Assembly: GCA_029287815.1 (NCBI GenBank)
Contig: JARFQK010000125.1
Span: 1 to 8,159, forward strand
Direction of reading: 5' to 3'
From: Gammaproteobacteria bacterium
Lineage (GTDB): Bacteria > Pseudomonadota > Gammaproteobacteria > SZUA-229
DNA length: 8,159 nucleotides
Shown: in pieces, positions 1-6,315 of the stretch
Numbering within the stretch: position 1 is the stretch's first letter
How the letters are laid out: every line of letters starts with the position of its first letter
Position numbers and translations under genes: made by a program
The notes under the pieces: model-generated
Seen by the model: the letters and a program-made list of their open reading frames with translations, nothing else
What the model was told of the DNA's origin: nothing
The model's database searches: none

Positions 1-2
1 GG

Positions 3-431
3 GCCCATAGCGAAGACTGGGCCGCGGCCGCACAAAAGGAGATGCGCATCAATCCGCGTTACCGCTGGCATGGTGAGATTTCACACGCCGAATTGCGGCG
101 GGTGTACTCACGCTCGCATCTGCTGGTCTTGCCTTCCGTGATGGAAGGCGGGGCGAACGTGATTTCGGAGGCGGTGATGGCCGGCCTGCCGGTGATCGCG
201 TCAGACATCGAGGGCTCCGTGGGGCTGTTGGGTGCAGGCTATCCCGGCTACTACCCGGTGCAGAACGCAGGAGCCCTGCGCGAACGGCTGCTACGCGCCG
301 AGTCCGATGGCGGGTACTACGCAGAGCTCGTGACCGCCTGCGCCGCGCGCCGCCAACTGTTCACACCGCAAGAGGAACATGCCGGCTGGGAAAAACTGCT
401 GGCGGATATTCAGTCTTCCGCTGCGGTGTAG
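3..431 (+). CDS. senB: Glycosyltransferase family 4, SenB-like (selenosugar synthase), 3' part only
   Basis: The reading frame is open from the window edge and ends at TAG 429-431, so the N-terminal domain lies outside the window and no true start is visible; the ATG at 42 is internal. The 142 visible codons form the C-terminal Rossmann domain of a GT-B glycosyltransferase. They include the E-x7-E nucleotide-sugar motif (MEGGANVISEA), followed by AGLPVIASDI and a GLLG-x-GYPGYYPV segment. From memory of the family, EGGANV-SEA plus GLLG--YPGY-PV is characteristic of the TIGR04348 group, which includes SenB. SenB joins a UDP-sugar and selenophosphate to make the selenosugar used for selenoneine. 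No senA or senC (selD) is in the window; they could lie upstream. The GT4 fold assignment is firm, the SenB assignment is likely but unproven. The gene converges on the broken HAD gene. Confidence 0.72.
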   Translation, partial: AHSEDWAAAAQKEMRINPRYRWHGEISHAELRRVYSRSHLLVLPSVMEGGANVISEAVMAGLPVIASDIEGSVGLLGAGYPGYYPVQNAGALRERLLRAESDGGYYAELVTACAARRQLFTPQEEHAGWEKLLADIQSSAAV

Positions 432-463
432 TTTTGCGGTAAAGTGCTGTTCGACGTTTTTAT

Positions 464-535
464 TTGCTTGATCGTATCGATAATCTCATGAGCAGTGGCT
501 CCATCGGGATCGATCCAGGTTTCTTCACCTGGCCT
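464..535 (-). pseudogene. Fragment resembling a Fer4_19 / YjdI-type ferredoxin domain
   Basis: Directly after the HAD homology stops, the neighbouring minus-strand frame reads RPGEETWIDPDGATAHEI followed by IDTIKQ. This resembles the segment before the last cysteine motif in small Fer4_19 iron-sulfur proteins, where a (R/K)PWIDPDGA--EEI--TI stretch precedes CPSGAL. The expected CPSGAL does not follow. The frame runs on as unrelated sequence to TGA 410-412, inside the antisense of the glycosyltransferase end. The upstream cysteine-rich half is also absent, since that position is occupied by the HAD gene. I read it as a leftover of a deleted gene. The match is from memory of the family pattern and covers only about 24 residues, so chance resemblance is possible. 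Confidence 0.4.
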
Positions 536-938
536 GATTGAGACGCGCGAAGGTCCACCCCTCGCCCAAGTCACCGATAACGACTGCCCCTACGCGCTGG
601 TTGTAAGCCTCATCCCAACGGGGAAAACCGGCAAATTCAGTCTTTGTGGCTTCGGGGATAAACAGCGCAACCGCTCCCTCGAGTTTGGACTTTAGCCAAT
701 GGACGGCAGCCGCCGGCGGGGTAAGGATGTGCTCGGGGTCCGCTTTGATTCCCATGCCAGCCAGTTTGCTGCAGATCGCCTCACGGGGTTTCGATGTCGT
801 GTTGGTGACAAACAAATAGGGAATGTTGTTCGATTGCACCCACGCCAGCGCATCGGTGGCACCGGCAATCGCCCGCTCCGCTTGGTAAATGACGCCATCC
901 AGATCAAATAGTATTCCCTGCACGAACGTGGATTCCAT
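525..938 (-). pseudogene. Truncated HAD-superfamily IIA phosphatase (NagD/LHPP-like)
   Basis: The 137-residue product begins MESTFVQGILFDLDGV. It holds HAD motif I (FDLDGV, nucleophile D12 and acid D14) and motif II (VTNT, T45), followed by the start of the IIA-type cap domain ending IGDLGEGWTFARLNQA. Family members (TIGR01458/LHPP/NagD) are about 250-270 residues. The continuation expected after LN-A (FRLL and onward), the motif III lysine and the motif IV acidic pair are all missing. Homology ends at about position 534 and the frame closes immediately at TGA 525-527. Without motifs III and IV phosphatase activity is not expected. The start is ATG 936-938; I see no good Shine-Dalgarno before it. 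The loss looks like a deletion, because the next bases match a different gene fragment and not a frameshifted HAD. Confidence 0.8.
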
Positions 939-1356
939 CGATAGGCTGTTTAATTAGTTAAGATAACGCTGCGTAACATACTGTTTTGAATGAATGCGCT
1001 CAGTTGTTCAACCCTTGTTCCCTGCTCGCCTACACAATACAAAGCCCATGTAGTCTACTCGCGTCGTACTTTCACGACCGAATCTGGCCTGCGGCGCCAG
1101 TTTTCAGATTAAACGATTTCGACAAGCTTTTGAATCGACGAAACGGCGAAGAGAGCAAGCGCCTGCAACAAGGCGAGGTTGGTAGGCCACCGATTGCGCA
1201 AGGGCTCCAGCCTATCGCGATAACCGTTCATGTCCAACAGGAGACCCGCTGTGCAATTCCTGAACGCGCAGGATCTCGCCCATGTAGCGGCTTTTGGGCT
1301 GGCGCGCCCCGATCGGGCAGACCTCGTTCAGGCTTGCATCATTGCGTTCGAGACGG
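939..1356. other. Gene-poor stretch between the HAD fragment and aclA
   Basis: No recognisable gene lies here. Two small overlapping frames look mildly coding. On the plus strand, 1251-1403 is listed separately. On the minus strand, ATG 1229-1231 to TAA 1109-1111 encodes 40 residues with a hydrophobic tail (NLALLQALALFAVSS); its frame is also open upstream to about 1310. A 10-bp palindrome CCCGATCGGG sits at 1308-1317 downstream of aclA, but no T-run follows on either strand, so it is not a convincing intrinsic terminator. The part at 939-1100 is more AT-rich and may carry the promoter of the HAD fragment, but no clear -35/-10 pair was found. Confidence 0.5.
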
Positions 1357-1403
1357 CTATGGTTCGTCCCTCTTCAACGGTACATCATAAAGAATGTCAT
1401 TGA
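1251..1403 (+). CDS. Doubtful small ORF of unknown function (50 aa)
   Basis: The frame starts at GTG 1251 and is preceded by AGGAGA at 1239-1244, six bases upstream, a good Shine-Dalgarno. It reads QFLNAQDLAHVAAFGLA followed by RPDRADLVQACIIAFETAMV and ends at TGA 1401-1403. The last 47 bases overlap the end of aclA on the opposite strand, where the composition (RPSSTVHHKECH) looks non-coding. An in-frame ATG lies at 1230 without an RBS. No family was recognised. It may be the N-terminal remnant of a lost gene or chance; the opposite strand is also open here. Confidence 0.2.
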   Translation: MQFLNAQDLAHVAAFGLARPDRADLVQACIIAFETAMVRPSSTVHHKECH

Positions 1404-3258
1404 ATGGATGGCGGTACATCGGCATGCCGAGGCGTTTTTCATCCAGGATGTGGCCAATGAAGCCGATCGAACGACCCAGCACGAAAAAGGCGTTGAGCGT
1501 GCCGGAGTCGATGAAACGGTCGATTTCCTCTTCGGCGTACCCCAGGCCGTGCCACATGTCGACCATCAGCACACCGACCACACCGTCGACGTTCAGGATC
1601 AGGTTGTCCTTCTTCCTGGTCGTGCGCCGCTCCACCTGCAGCGCGTAGTCCAGCAGAGGGGTGGCGGGAAAGTGTGTCTCAGCATAATGCTTCAGGCCCT
1701 CGACGCGTAGATCCGGATTTTTTTTCGACTTGATACGGTGGCCGATGCCAGGAATGAGCACGCCCCGTTCCGACATGTGGTCGATGAATTCGTCAGCAGC
1801 CATATTCTGGTCGGCGCCAAGCTTGAAATAACGTGCGGCACCGTCGATGGCACCGCCGAAGCGCGGGCCGATGGTGAGCAGGCCGGTCACCAGTGCGCTG
1901 ATGATGTCCTTACCGGCGCGCGCCGTCACGCGGGCATTATGGGCGCCGCTGACCGCCGGGCCGTGGTCGGCCACTGTCTTGATCACTGTCTCCAGAAAGT
2001 CAGTGGCCCATTTCGGGTAGCGCCGCTTGAACCAAAGCAAGGTGATGACATCGCAGATGCCGAAGCCGGTGTCGGGTGTTGCCACTGCGCTGATCGGGTA
2101 ACCGGCGTATGTGGCTTCCTCGCCACGGTCGTCGGAGATCGTGCAGGTGAAATGTGTTCGCTTACGCACGCGCCCGGAATCGAGCGCCGTCTGGCAGTCT
2201 TCCGGCAGGGACGTAACCACCGGTTCCGTGATGTCCCCGATAATCCCCTCGGCATGCAGCTCGCTGTGCACGCCGTTGATAATCTCCGGCAGGTCGTTGA
2301 AACTGCGCGGCACGTGAATGCCGGCGGCCCGCATTGCCTCGTTCTTGGTGTTGGCCATTTCAGCGTCGTCATTGGCACTGGCGCCGGCGTGGCCGAACTG
2401 TACACCGGTCGAAAAGTGACTGGCTATAGTGCCGATACACCAGCCGATCACCGGCTTGCTGAGACGGCCGTCCCGTACGGCTTCAATCACGCGGTATTCC
2501 TCGGAGCCGCCGACTTCACCCAGCATCAGCAGGTATTTCACAGCCGGATTTGCCTGCATACGCAGCAAGTGTTCAACAAAACCCGAGGCTGCAAAGCGGT
2601 CACCGCCAATCGCGACACCTTCGCTGATGCCGTCCGCGTTCAGCGCGATAGTATGCGCCAGTTCGTTGAACAGCCCGCCCGAGCGGGTCACCAGTCCGCA
2701 TGAGCCGGCGCGGTGCAATTTGCTGGCGATGATATTCTCGATGGTGCCGCCGGTGTTGGCGATCTTGAACGCACCGGGCGTGATGGCGCCTACAGTGGCT
2801 GGGCCGATAATCAGCTTGCCCAGTTCGCCCGCACGCAGCTTGAGCGCCCGCGCGTGCCTTTCCGGGATACCCTCTGCCGTGATCATGATGGTGCGGATGC
2901 CGGGTATACCGAGTGCTTCATCAGTAATTCGGTAGGCGCGCCGGAATGAGGCGAAATTCAGCAGTACGTCGGCGCCTGTATGTTCGGCGACAGCCTCCGC
3001 GCTGCTTTTATAGATGGGTATCAGTATCTCGCTGCTGCCGAAAAAGAACTTGCCGAAACGGCTACTGCCGGTGGCTGACACTATGGCCGCCACTGACGGG
3101 AGATCACGTCCGATCAGAGTGTCGTAGTCGAGCATGCGCTGGACGGCGGTCTGGTGATTGTTCCAGAAGATGGCCTGAGTGTCCCGCCTGAACAGGACGC
3201 CGCCAGCGAACGCGGCGTCGATGGTACCGGCTTCGGCGGACTGCTTATTTATGATCAT
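1357..3258 (-). CDS. aclA: ATP-citrate lyase large subunit (citryl-CoA synthetase alpha-like + citryl-CoA lyase domains)
   Basis: The 633-residue cytoplasmic subunit works with AclB to convert citrate, ATP and CoA into acetyl-CoA, oxaloacetate, ADP and phosphate, the key cleavage step of the reductive TCA cycle. Residues 1-340 resemble succinyl-CoA synthetase alpha: GLVTRSGGLFNE (188-199) and the phosphohistidine loop QFGHAGAS with H290. Residues from about 365 to 625 form the citrate-synthase-like lyase domain, with DHGPAVSGAHN (H432), PGIGHRIKS (H507), LILNVDG (D558) and GFIGHILDEKRL followed by MYRHPFNDILY, each matching eukaryotic ACLY at the same relative place. The length is close to bacterial AclA (about 610). 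ATG 3256-3258 follows GTGAGGA with 9-nt spacing. It is the second gene of the acl operon, 25 nt after aclB. The citryl-CoA synthetase/lyase (CcsA plus Ccl) alternative is excluded because the lyase domain is fused here. AclA/AclB naming is swapped in plants. Confidence 0.96.
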   Translation of the reverse strand: MIINKQSAEAGTIDAAFAGGVLFRRDTQAIFWNNHQTAVQRMLDYDTLIGRDLPSVAAIVSATGSSRFGKFFFGSSEILIPIYKSSAEAVAEHTGADVLLNFASFRRAYRITDEALGIPGIRTIMITAEGIPERHARALKLRAGELGKLIIGPATVGAITPGAFKIANTGGTIENIIASKLHRAGSCGLVTRSGGLFNELAHTIALNADGISEGVAIGGDRFAASGFVEHLLRMQANPAVKYLLMLGEVGGSEEYRVIEAVRDGRLSKPVIGWCIGTIASHFSTGVQFGHAGASANDDAEMANTKNEAMRAAGIHVPRSFNDLPEIINGVHSELHAEGIIGDITEPVVTSLPEDCQTALDSGRVRKRTHFTCTISDDRGEEATYAGYPISAVATPDTGFGICDVITLLWFKRRYPKWATDFLETVIKTVADHGPAVSGAHNARVTARAGKDIISALVTGLLTIGPRFGGAIDGAARYFKLGADQNMAADEFIDHMSERGVLIPGIGHRIKSKKNPDLRVEGLKHYAETHFPATPLLDYALQVERRTTRKKDNLILNVDGVVGVLMVDMWHGLGYAEEEIDRFIDSGTLNAFFVLGRSIGFIGHILDEKRLGMPMYRHPFNDILYDVPLKRDEP

Positions 3259-3267
3259 GGGTGAATA

Positions 3268-3274
3268 TCCTCAC
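3268..3274 (-). promoter_or_regulatory. Ribosome binding site of aclA
   Basis: GTGAGGA on the minus strand lies in the 25-nt gap between the aclB stop and the aclA ATG, 9 nt before the start codon. It fixes the aclA start and fits translation from a shared aclBA transcript. Confidence 0.75.
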
Positions 3275-3283
3275 TGGCACTCA

Positions 3284-4588
3284 TCAGGCGCTCAGCGCCA
3301 GTCTGACAATATCGGTCATGTGGGTCTCGGGCCCGTACACCTCGATGGGTAGACCGAGTTCGTTGCCCGCCTTCTGCATATTGCGTAGGCCCACTTCATA
3401 GTTCGGACCACCGCGGCGCACATAGAGGCGCACGCCAATTGTCTTCATTTTGTCGCGGTATTGCCGCAACGCCTGGATAATACCGGTGAAAGTCTTGGCG
3501 ACATCTGTGAAGTTGGCGATGGCGCCACCGATGATCAGCAGCTTTTCGCGTGCCTGCGGATCGGGATTGCGCGTCATCAGGTCCAGCAGTGTTTCGGTGT
3601 ACACACGGGTTTCCCGGGTGGTCGGGTTACCCGAATATTCGCCGTAGTTGGCCAGTTCGTCCACGCCGATCAGGTCAGCGATGGTATCGGCGTACACCAC
3701 CGAGGCGCCTCCGCCGGCGACCAACGTCCACACCCGCCCCTGTGGATTGAGGATGGTGAGTTTCAGGGAGGCGCCGCTTTTTTCATCCATCGTCCTGATC
3801 TGTTTTTCTTCCGGGCCCGGCGCTTTCATGCCGAAAGGAGTCGGGAAATAGAGGGGTCCCCAGCGCTTGTCCATCAGGAAACCAGCAGTGTCGTCGACCT
3901 TGGCAACCAGGTCGAGCAGGTACACCTGATCACCATCGAGACAGAAGGGGTTGATCTCCAGATAGGTGAAATGCTGGTCGCGGAAGAATCTGTAGAAGTC
4001 TGTGGCGAACAGGGTAAAACGGTCTCGGTCAGCAACGTCATCGGGCACCGCTGCCGCGATCATAGCGGTGAGTTCATCGGCGGTGACGGTCGGTGGAATC
4101 TCGACCTGTCTGACGTGGTCCCAGTTTTCCTCGATGTCTATGCCGCCTTTTACGCTCATCGAGAGGGTATCGGTAGCGTCACCCATGACAGCGGCGATGT
4201 AGTATTCGGTGGTGCTGTCATGGTCGAGGAAAGGCTCGACGATGAAGCGGCTGAGGATGCCGCTCTGGCCACTGAGCAGTGTGGTCGTCTCAGCGCGTTT
4301 TTCGTCGATCCAGCGCGCCGCATCATCGAGGGTCACGTCGCCCGGGGTATTGATCTTGTGGAACACCAGGCCATTGAGCCCGCGCCTACCGAACACCATA
4401 TCCGGTTTGACCACCAGTGGAACCTGATTTAGCCAGTCATGGGTGTCTCCGCTGGCCAAGGCGCGCAACTCGTCACCGCTGGCGACGCTCGCCGCCTGGA
4501 AGGCATAGAGGAACTGGCCGAAATGCCTCCTCCAGTCGTTATGAAAAATCCGCTTGCCTTCGTATTCCCGTATTGAACGTTGAGCCAT
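3284..4588 (-). CDS. aclB: ATP-citrate lyase small subunit (ATP-grasp, citryl-CoA synthetase beta-like)
   Basis: This is the ATP-binding and citrate-binding partner of AclA, giving the ATP-dependent citryl-CoA-forming half of ATP-citrate lyase. From ATG 4586-4588 the product has 434 residues, close to bacterial AclB (about 400-440), and begins MAQRSIREYEGKRIF, like the N-terminus of plant ACLA (IREYDSKR). The ATP-grasp part holds VVKPDMVFGRRG (about 59-70) and the metal-ligand segment YLEINPF (209-215). The C-terminal flavodoxin-like part has AGGGASVVYADT (about 291-302), GGAIANFTDVAKTF (about 354-367) and the citrate-site motif RRGGPNYEVGLR with ETHMT near the end, as in human ACLY. An in-frame TTG at 4598-4600 would add four residues and has a comparable weak RBS; ATG is preferred because the family starts here. 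First gene of aclBA, divergent from the ParA-like gene. Confidence 0.96.
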   Translation of the reverse strand: MAQRSIREYEGKRIFHNDWRRHFGQFLYAFQAASVASGDELRALASGDTHDWLNQVPLVVKPDMVFGRRGLNGLVFHKINTPGDVTLDDAARWIDEKRAETTTLLSGQSGILSRFIVEPFLDHDSTTEYYIAAVMGDATDTLSMSVKGGIDIEENWDHVRQVEIPPTVTADELTAMIAAAVPDDVADRDRFTLFATDFYRFFRDQHFTYLEINPFCLDGDQVYLLDLVAKVDDTAGFLMDKRWGPLYFPTPFGMKAPGPEEKQIRTMDEKSGASLKLTILNPQGRVWTLVAGGGASVVYADTIADLIGVDELANYGEYSGNPTTRETRVYTETLLDLMTRNPDPQAREKLLIIGGAIANFTDVAKTFTGIIQALRQYRDKMKTIGVRLYVRRGGPNYEVGLRNMQKAGNELGLPIEVYGPETHMTDIVRLALSA

Positions 4589-4820
4589 AGCCGTATCCAA
4601 GTTCCATACCTAACCGGTTAAAGACAGCATTTTACATAAAACCTCTCATCAGCAGCACCGCTATAATTTTTATGCAACAGGTTTCATGCCGCAAAATATG
4701 TCGCATTGTGCACGGCGTTTCATTTACGCGCCTTACGTTGAAAATTGAGGTGACGCAACTCCCTCAGCGGCTAGTCTTAGGGTGTGATCTGATATAGAGT
4801 AACTCTGCGCTGATTGAGCG

Positions 4821-4849
4821 CATTGCGAAATGGGGCAACTCATTGCGAA
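4821..4849. repeat. Direct repeat CATTGCGAA, 20-nt period
   Basis: CATTGCGAA occurs at 4821-4829 and again at 4841-4849, exactly 20 nt apart, or about two helical turns. The first copy is preceded by CG, making the palindrome CGCA-T-TGCG. A protein binding the same face of the helix twice would use such spacing. Function is inferred from spacing alone. Confidence 0.4.
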
Positions 4850-4878
4850 TGATGCCGGAGCTCCTGACTGTCTTCCGG

Positions 4879-4905
4879 TGCAGACGCTCTACGACGACGT
4901 CTGCA
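4879..4905. repeat. Inverted repeat TGCAGACG / CGTCTGCA
   Basis: A perfect 8-bp inverted repeat has an 11-nt loop (TGCAGACG at 4879-4886, CGTCTGCA at 4898-4905). A hairpin is possible in the leader of the ParA-like gene. No T-tract follows on either strand, so it does not look like an intrinsic terminator. Confidence 0.5.
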
Positions 4906-5047
4906 ATGCACAGAAATAGTGAAAAATATTCACGGGCGTTCCACTTTGGGGCGTTTCTATGTCGGCTTTCCTGCGGGATTTAGAAGTCAGGCACCCGCCG
5001 GAGCCAGCCACTGGAAATGCTCTGTAACTAATTCGGGAAAGAGGGAA

Positions 5048-5788
5048 ATGAGCAGCATACATCTGGTTTGTGGCGAAAAGGGAGGAGTGGGTAAGTCTGT
5101 GCTTGCGCGTCTAATCGCTCAATATTGTATCGATCGTGCGATTCCATTCACGGCTCTGGACGGTGATCGTTCTCATGGCGCCCTGTTACGTTTCTACAAC
5201 GACTTCTCATCATCTATCGACCTCGATCATTATGAGAGCGCAGACGAAATCGTGCATCATGCGCTGGAATCGGAACGGGTCGTACTGGTCGATCTTGGTG
5301 CGCAGAGCAATAAAGCCCTGCAGAGATGGATCTCGGACAACGGTCTGGTGGAATTGTGTCAGGAGATGAATATGCCGCTGCTGTTCTGGCATGTCATGGA
5401 TGATGGAAAGGATTCCGTCGACTTGCTTGAGCAGCTGCTGGGTCGCTTTGGAGACACAGTGAGCTACGTTGTTGTGAAGAACAAAGGCCGGGGAAACCGT
5501 TTCTCCATTTTCGAAAACTCCAACGCCAAGGAAAAGGCCATGGCTGTGGATGCCCACATCATTGAATTGGATCAACTTTATCCGGGTACAATGAATAAGA
5601 TCGATGAAATCAATAGCAGCTTCTGGGCAGCCGCCAATAACAGGGAGCCTCAGGCTGGCCGATGCCTGAATCTGCTGGAGCGTCGACGTGTCAAGATATG
5701 GCTTGAAAACGGTTATCGGACGCTGGATGAATTGGGCTGCTTTTCGATGAAGTCTGAGGCGTCAGCATCGGTACAACTTATAGACTAA
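5048..5788 (+). CDS. ParA/MinD/TraL-like deviant Walker A P-loop ATPase (orphan)
   Basis: The 246-residue product starts MSSIHLVCGEKGGVGKS, with the deviant Walker A motif KGGVGKS at 11-17 (signature K11, P-loop K16). A second conserved segment, FTALDGD (34-40), follows, and a Walker B strand VVLVDLGAQ at 78-86. The rest carries no extra recognised domain, signal peptide or membrane segment. Proteins of this SIMIBI class dimerise on ATP and move or position cargo; the short P-loop-at-N-terminus layout resembles plasmid TraL/mobilisation ATPases. ATG 5048 is chosen because it places the P-loop at residue 11, as usual; GAGGG at 5041-5045 is close, and GGGA lies further back. The frame extends up to GTG 4919 but that 43-residue extension looks non-coding. 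No parB, minC/E or relaxase gene is beside it, so the cargo is unknown. Confidence 0.82.
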   Translation: MSSIHLVCGEKGGVGKSVLARLIAQYCIDRAIPFTALDGDRSHGALLRFYNDFSSSIDLDHYESADEIVHHALESERVVLVDLGAQSNKALQRWISDNGLVELCQEMNMPLLFWHVMDDGKDSVDLLEQLLGRFGDTVSYVVVKNKGRGNRFSIFENSNAKEKAMAVDAHIIELDQLYPGTMNKIDEINSSFWAAANNREPQAGRCLNLLERRRVKIWLENGYRTLDELGCFSMKSEASASVQLID

Positions 5789-5813
5789 GGGCTGGCAAAT
5801 CCCGGTACCCTGT

Positions 5814-6104
5814 CCCAAGTTTGAGGGGCAACTCCTTGGCAATACGTTCCACACCCCAGGACGCATTACTTAAAGCCATTTCACGGATAAGCGCGCGCAG
5901 TTCGGCCGGTATCCGTGTACGCGCTGGCCTTGATTTTGATCGCCAGAACAGGCGAAATCCTGCGCGATGCCACCCGATGAAGGTCTTTGGCGTGACATTC
6001 GCCAGAGCGTCTCGCCATGCGAAGCCGCGTGAAAGCAGCACCAGCATAAACCGTGTGACGTTGTCGAAACGTAGAGGTCGAATTTTGCGCTTTTGTCCAT
6101 TGAT
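5814..6104 (-). pseudogene. Remnant of integrase-type (rve) transposase, N-terminal part
   Basis: On the minus strand the frame after TGA 6105-6107 reads QKRKIRPLRFDNVTRFML, then LLSRGFAWRDALANVTPKTF, then IGWHRAGFRLFWRSKSR, RIPAELRALIREMA and WGVERIAKELPLKLG. This follows the N-terminal helix-turn-helix and linker of rve-domain transposases (a W-HR-GF-L-WR-KS--GR--I---L--LIREM----WG--RI--EL-LKLG pattern). No start codon fits the full homologous part; the first ATG (6047) is internal. The whole DDE catalytic core is missing: homology stops near 5814 and the frame ends at TAA 5778-5780, inside the end of the ParA-like gene. It is therefore inactive. The IS family (IS481-like or IS3-like) cannot be settled from this part. 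Confidence 0.8.
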
Positions 6105-6315
6105 TCAGCATACACCGATCACTCAACCCTTTGCTAAACTAAAATGCATGTAAACCTGGTGTCGGGGAACAAATGCGGACAACAACGGTAACGCTCAGTC
6201 GCGTTTTGATGGATCTTCGTTCGTCACCGTCGCTATTGAGACTTCGTCGGCGGGATTTGGCGGGAGTTGTTTCTGAATCACTCTGTGTACTTTGGCTGAT
6301 CAAGCCTGAATTGAC
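6105..6315. other. Non-coding stretch between transposase remnant and ygbA-like gene; possible old IS end
   Basis: No recognised gene. On the minus strand TGTCCGCATTTGTTCCCC (about 6163-6181) lies just outside the transposase N-terminus, where an IS end would be expected, and begins with TGT, as IS481-group ends often do. The other end is not visible, so this is only a suggestion. On the plus strand ATG 6173 to TAA 6317-6319 gives a 48-residue frame (MRTTTVTLSRVLMDLR start) with GGGGA before it; it matches nothing I know and overlaps the end of the ygbA-like gene by 4 nt. GGCGGGA is repeated at 6249 and 6259. A short GGCT-TGATC-AGCC hairpin lies after the ygbA-like stop, without a T-run. Confidence 0.45.

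Larger units (their letters stand above)
4589..5047. promoter_or_regulatory. Divergent intergenic region of aclBA and the ParA-like gene
   Basis: This 459-nt stretch has no supported gene. The part next to aclB (4629-4680) is AT-rich and is the likely zone of the acl promoter, but no minus-strand -35/-10 pair is convincing. A perfect TATAAT lies on the plus strand at 4662-4667 without a clear -35. Toward the ParA-like gene are several short repeats: AGAGT-A-ACTCT around 4796-4806, CATTGCGAA twice at 4821 and 4841, an 8-bp inverted repeat at 4879-4905, and GTGAA-N5-TTCAC at 4919-4933. None is followed by a T-run, so they look more like operator or structured-leader elements than terminators. 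The frame upstream of ATG 5048 is open back to a GTG at 4919 but shows no domain. Confidence 0.5.

Noticed and set aside
1308..1317. CCCGATCGGG palindrome as aclA terminator
   Set aside because: No loop and no T-run on either side; intrinsic termination is not supported.
1738..2703. Long open frame (321 codons) on the plus strand opposite aclA
   Set aside because: It lies wholly antisense to a gene with intact catalytic motifs and shows no domain; it follows from codon bias of the real gene.
3461..4432. Long open frame (323 codons) on the plus strand opposite aclB
   Set aside because: Same cause: an antisense shadow of aclB with low-complexity, domain-free translation.
4655..4680. TTGCAT and AT-rich box as sigma-70 promoter of aclBA
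   Set aside because: No -10 element at 16-18 nt spacing on the minus strand; only an AT-rich zone can be claimed.
4919..4933. Possible CRP-type site GTGA-N7-TCAC
   Set aside because: The canonical spacing is six bases between the half-sites and flanking T/A are missing; kept only as an inverted repeat.
4919..5047. 43-residue N-terminal extension of the ParA-like ATPase from GTG 4919
   Set aside because: Composition looks non-coding, no RBS precedes the GTG, and ATG 5048 puts the P-loop at the usual distance from the N-terminus.
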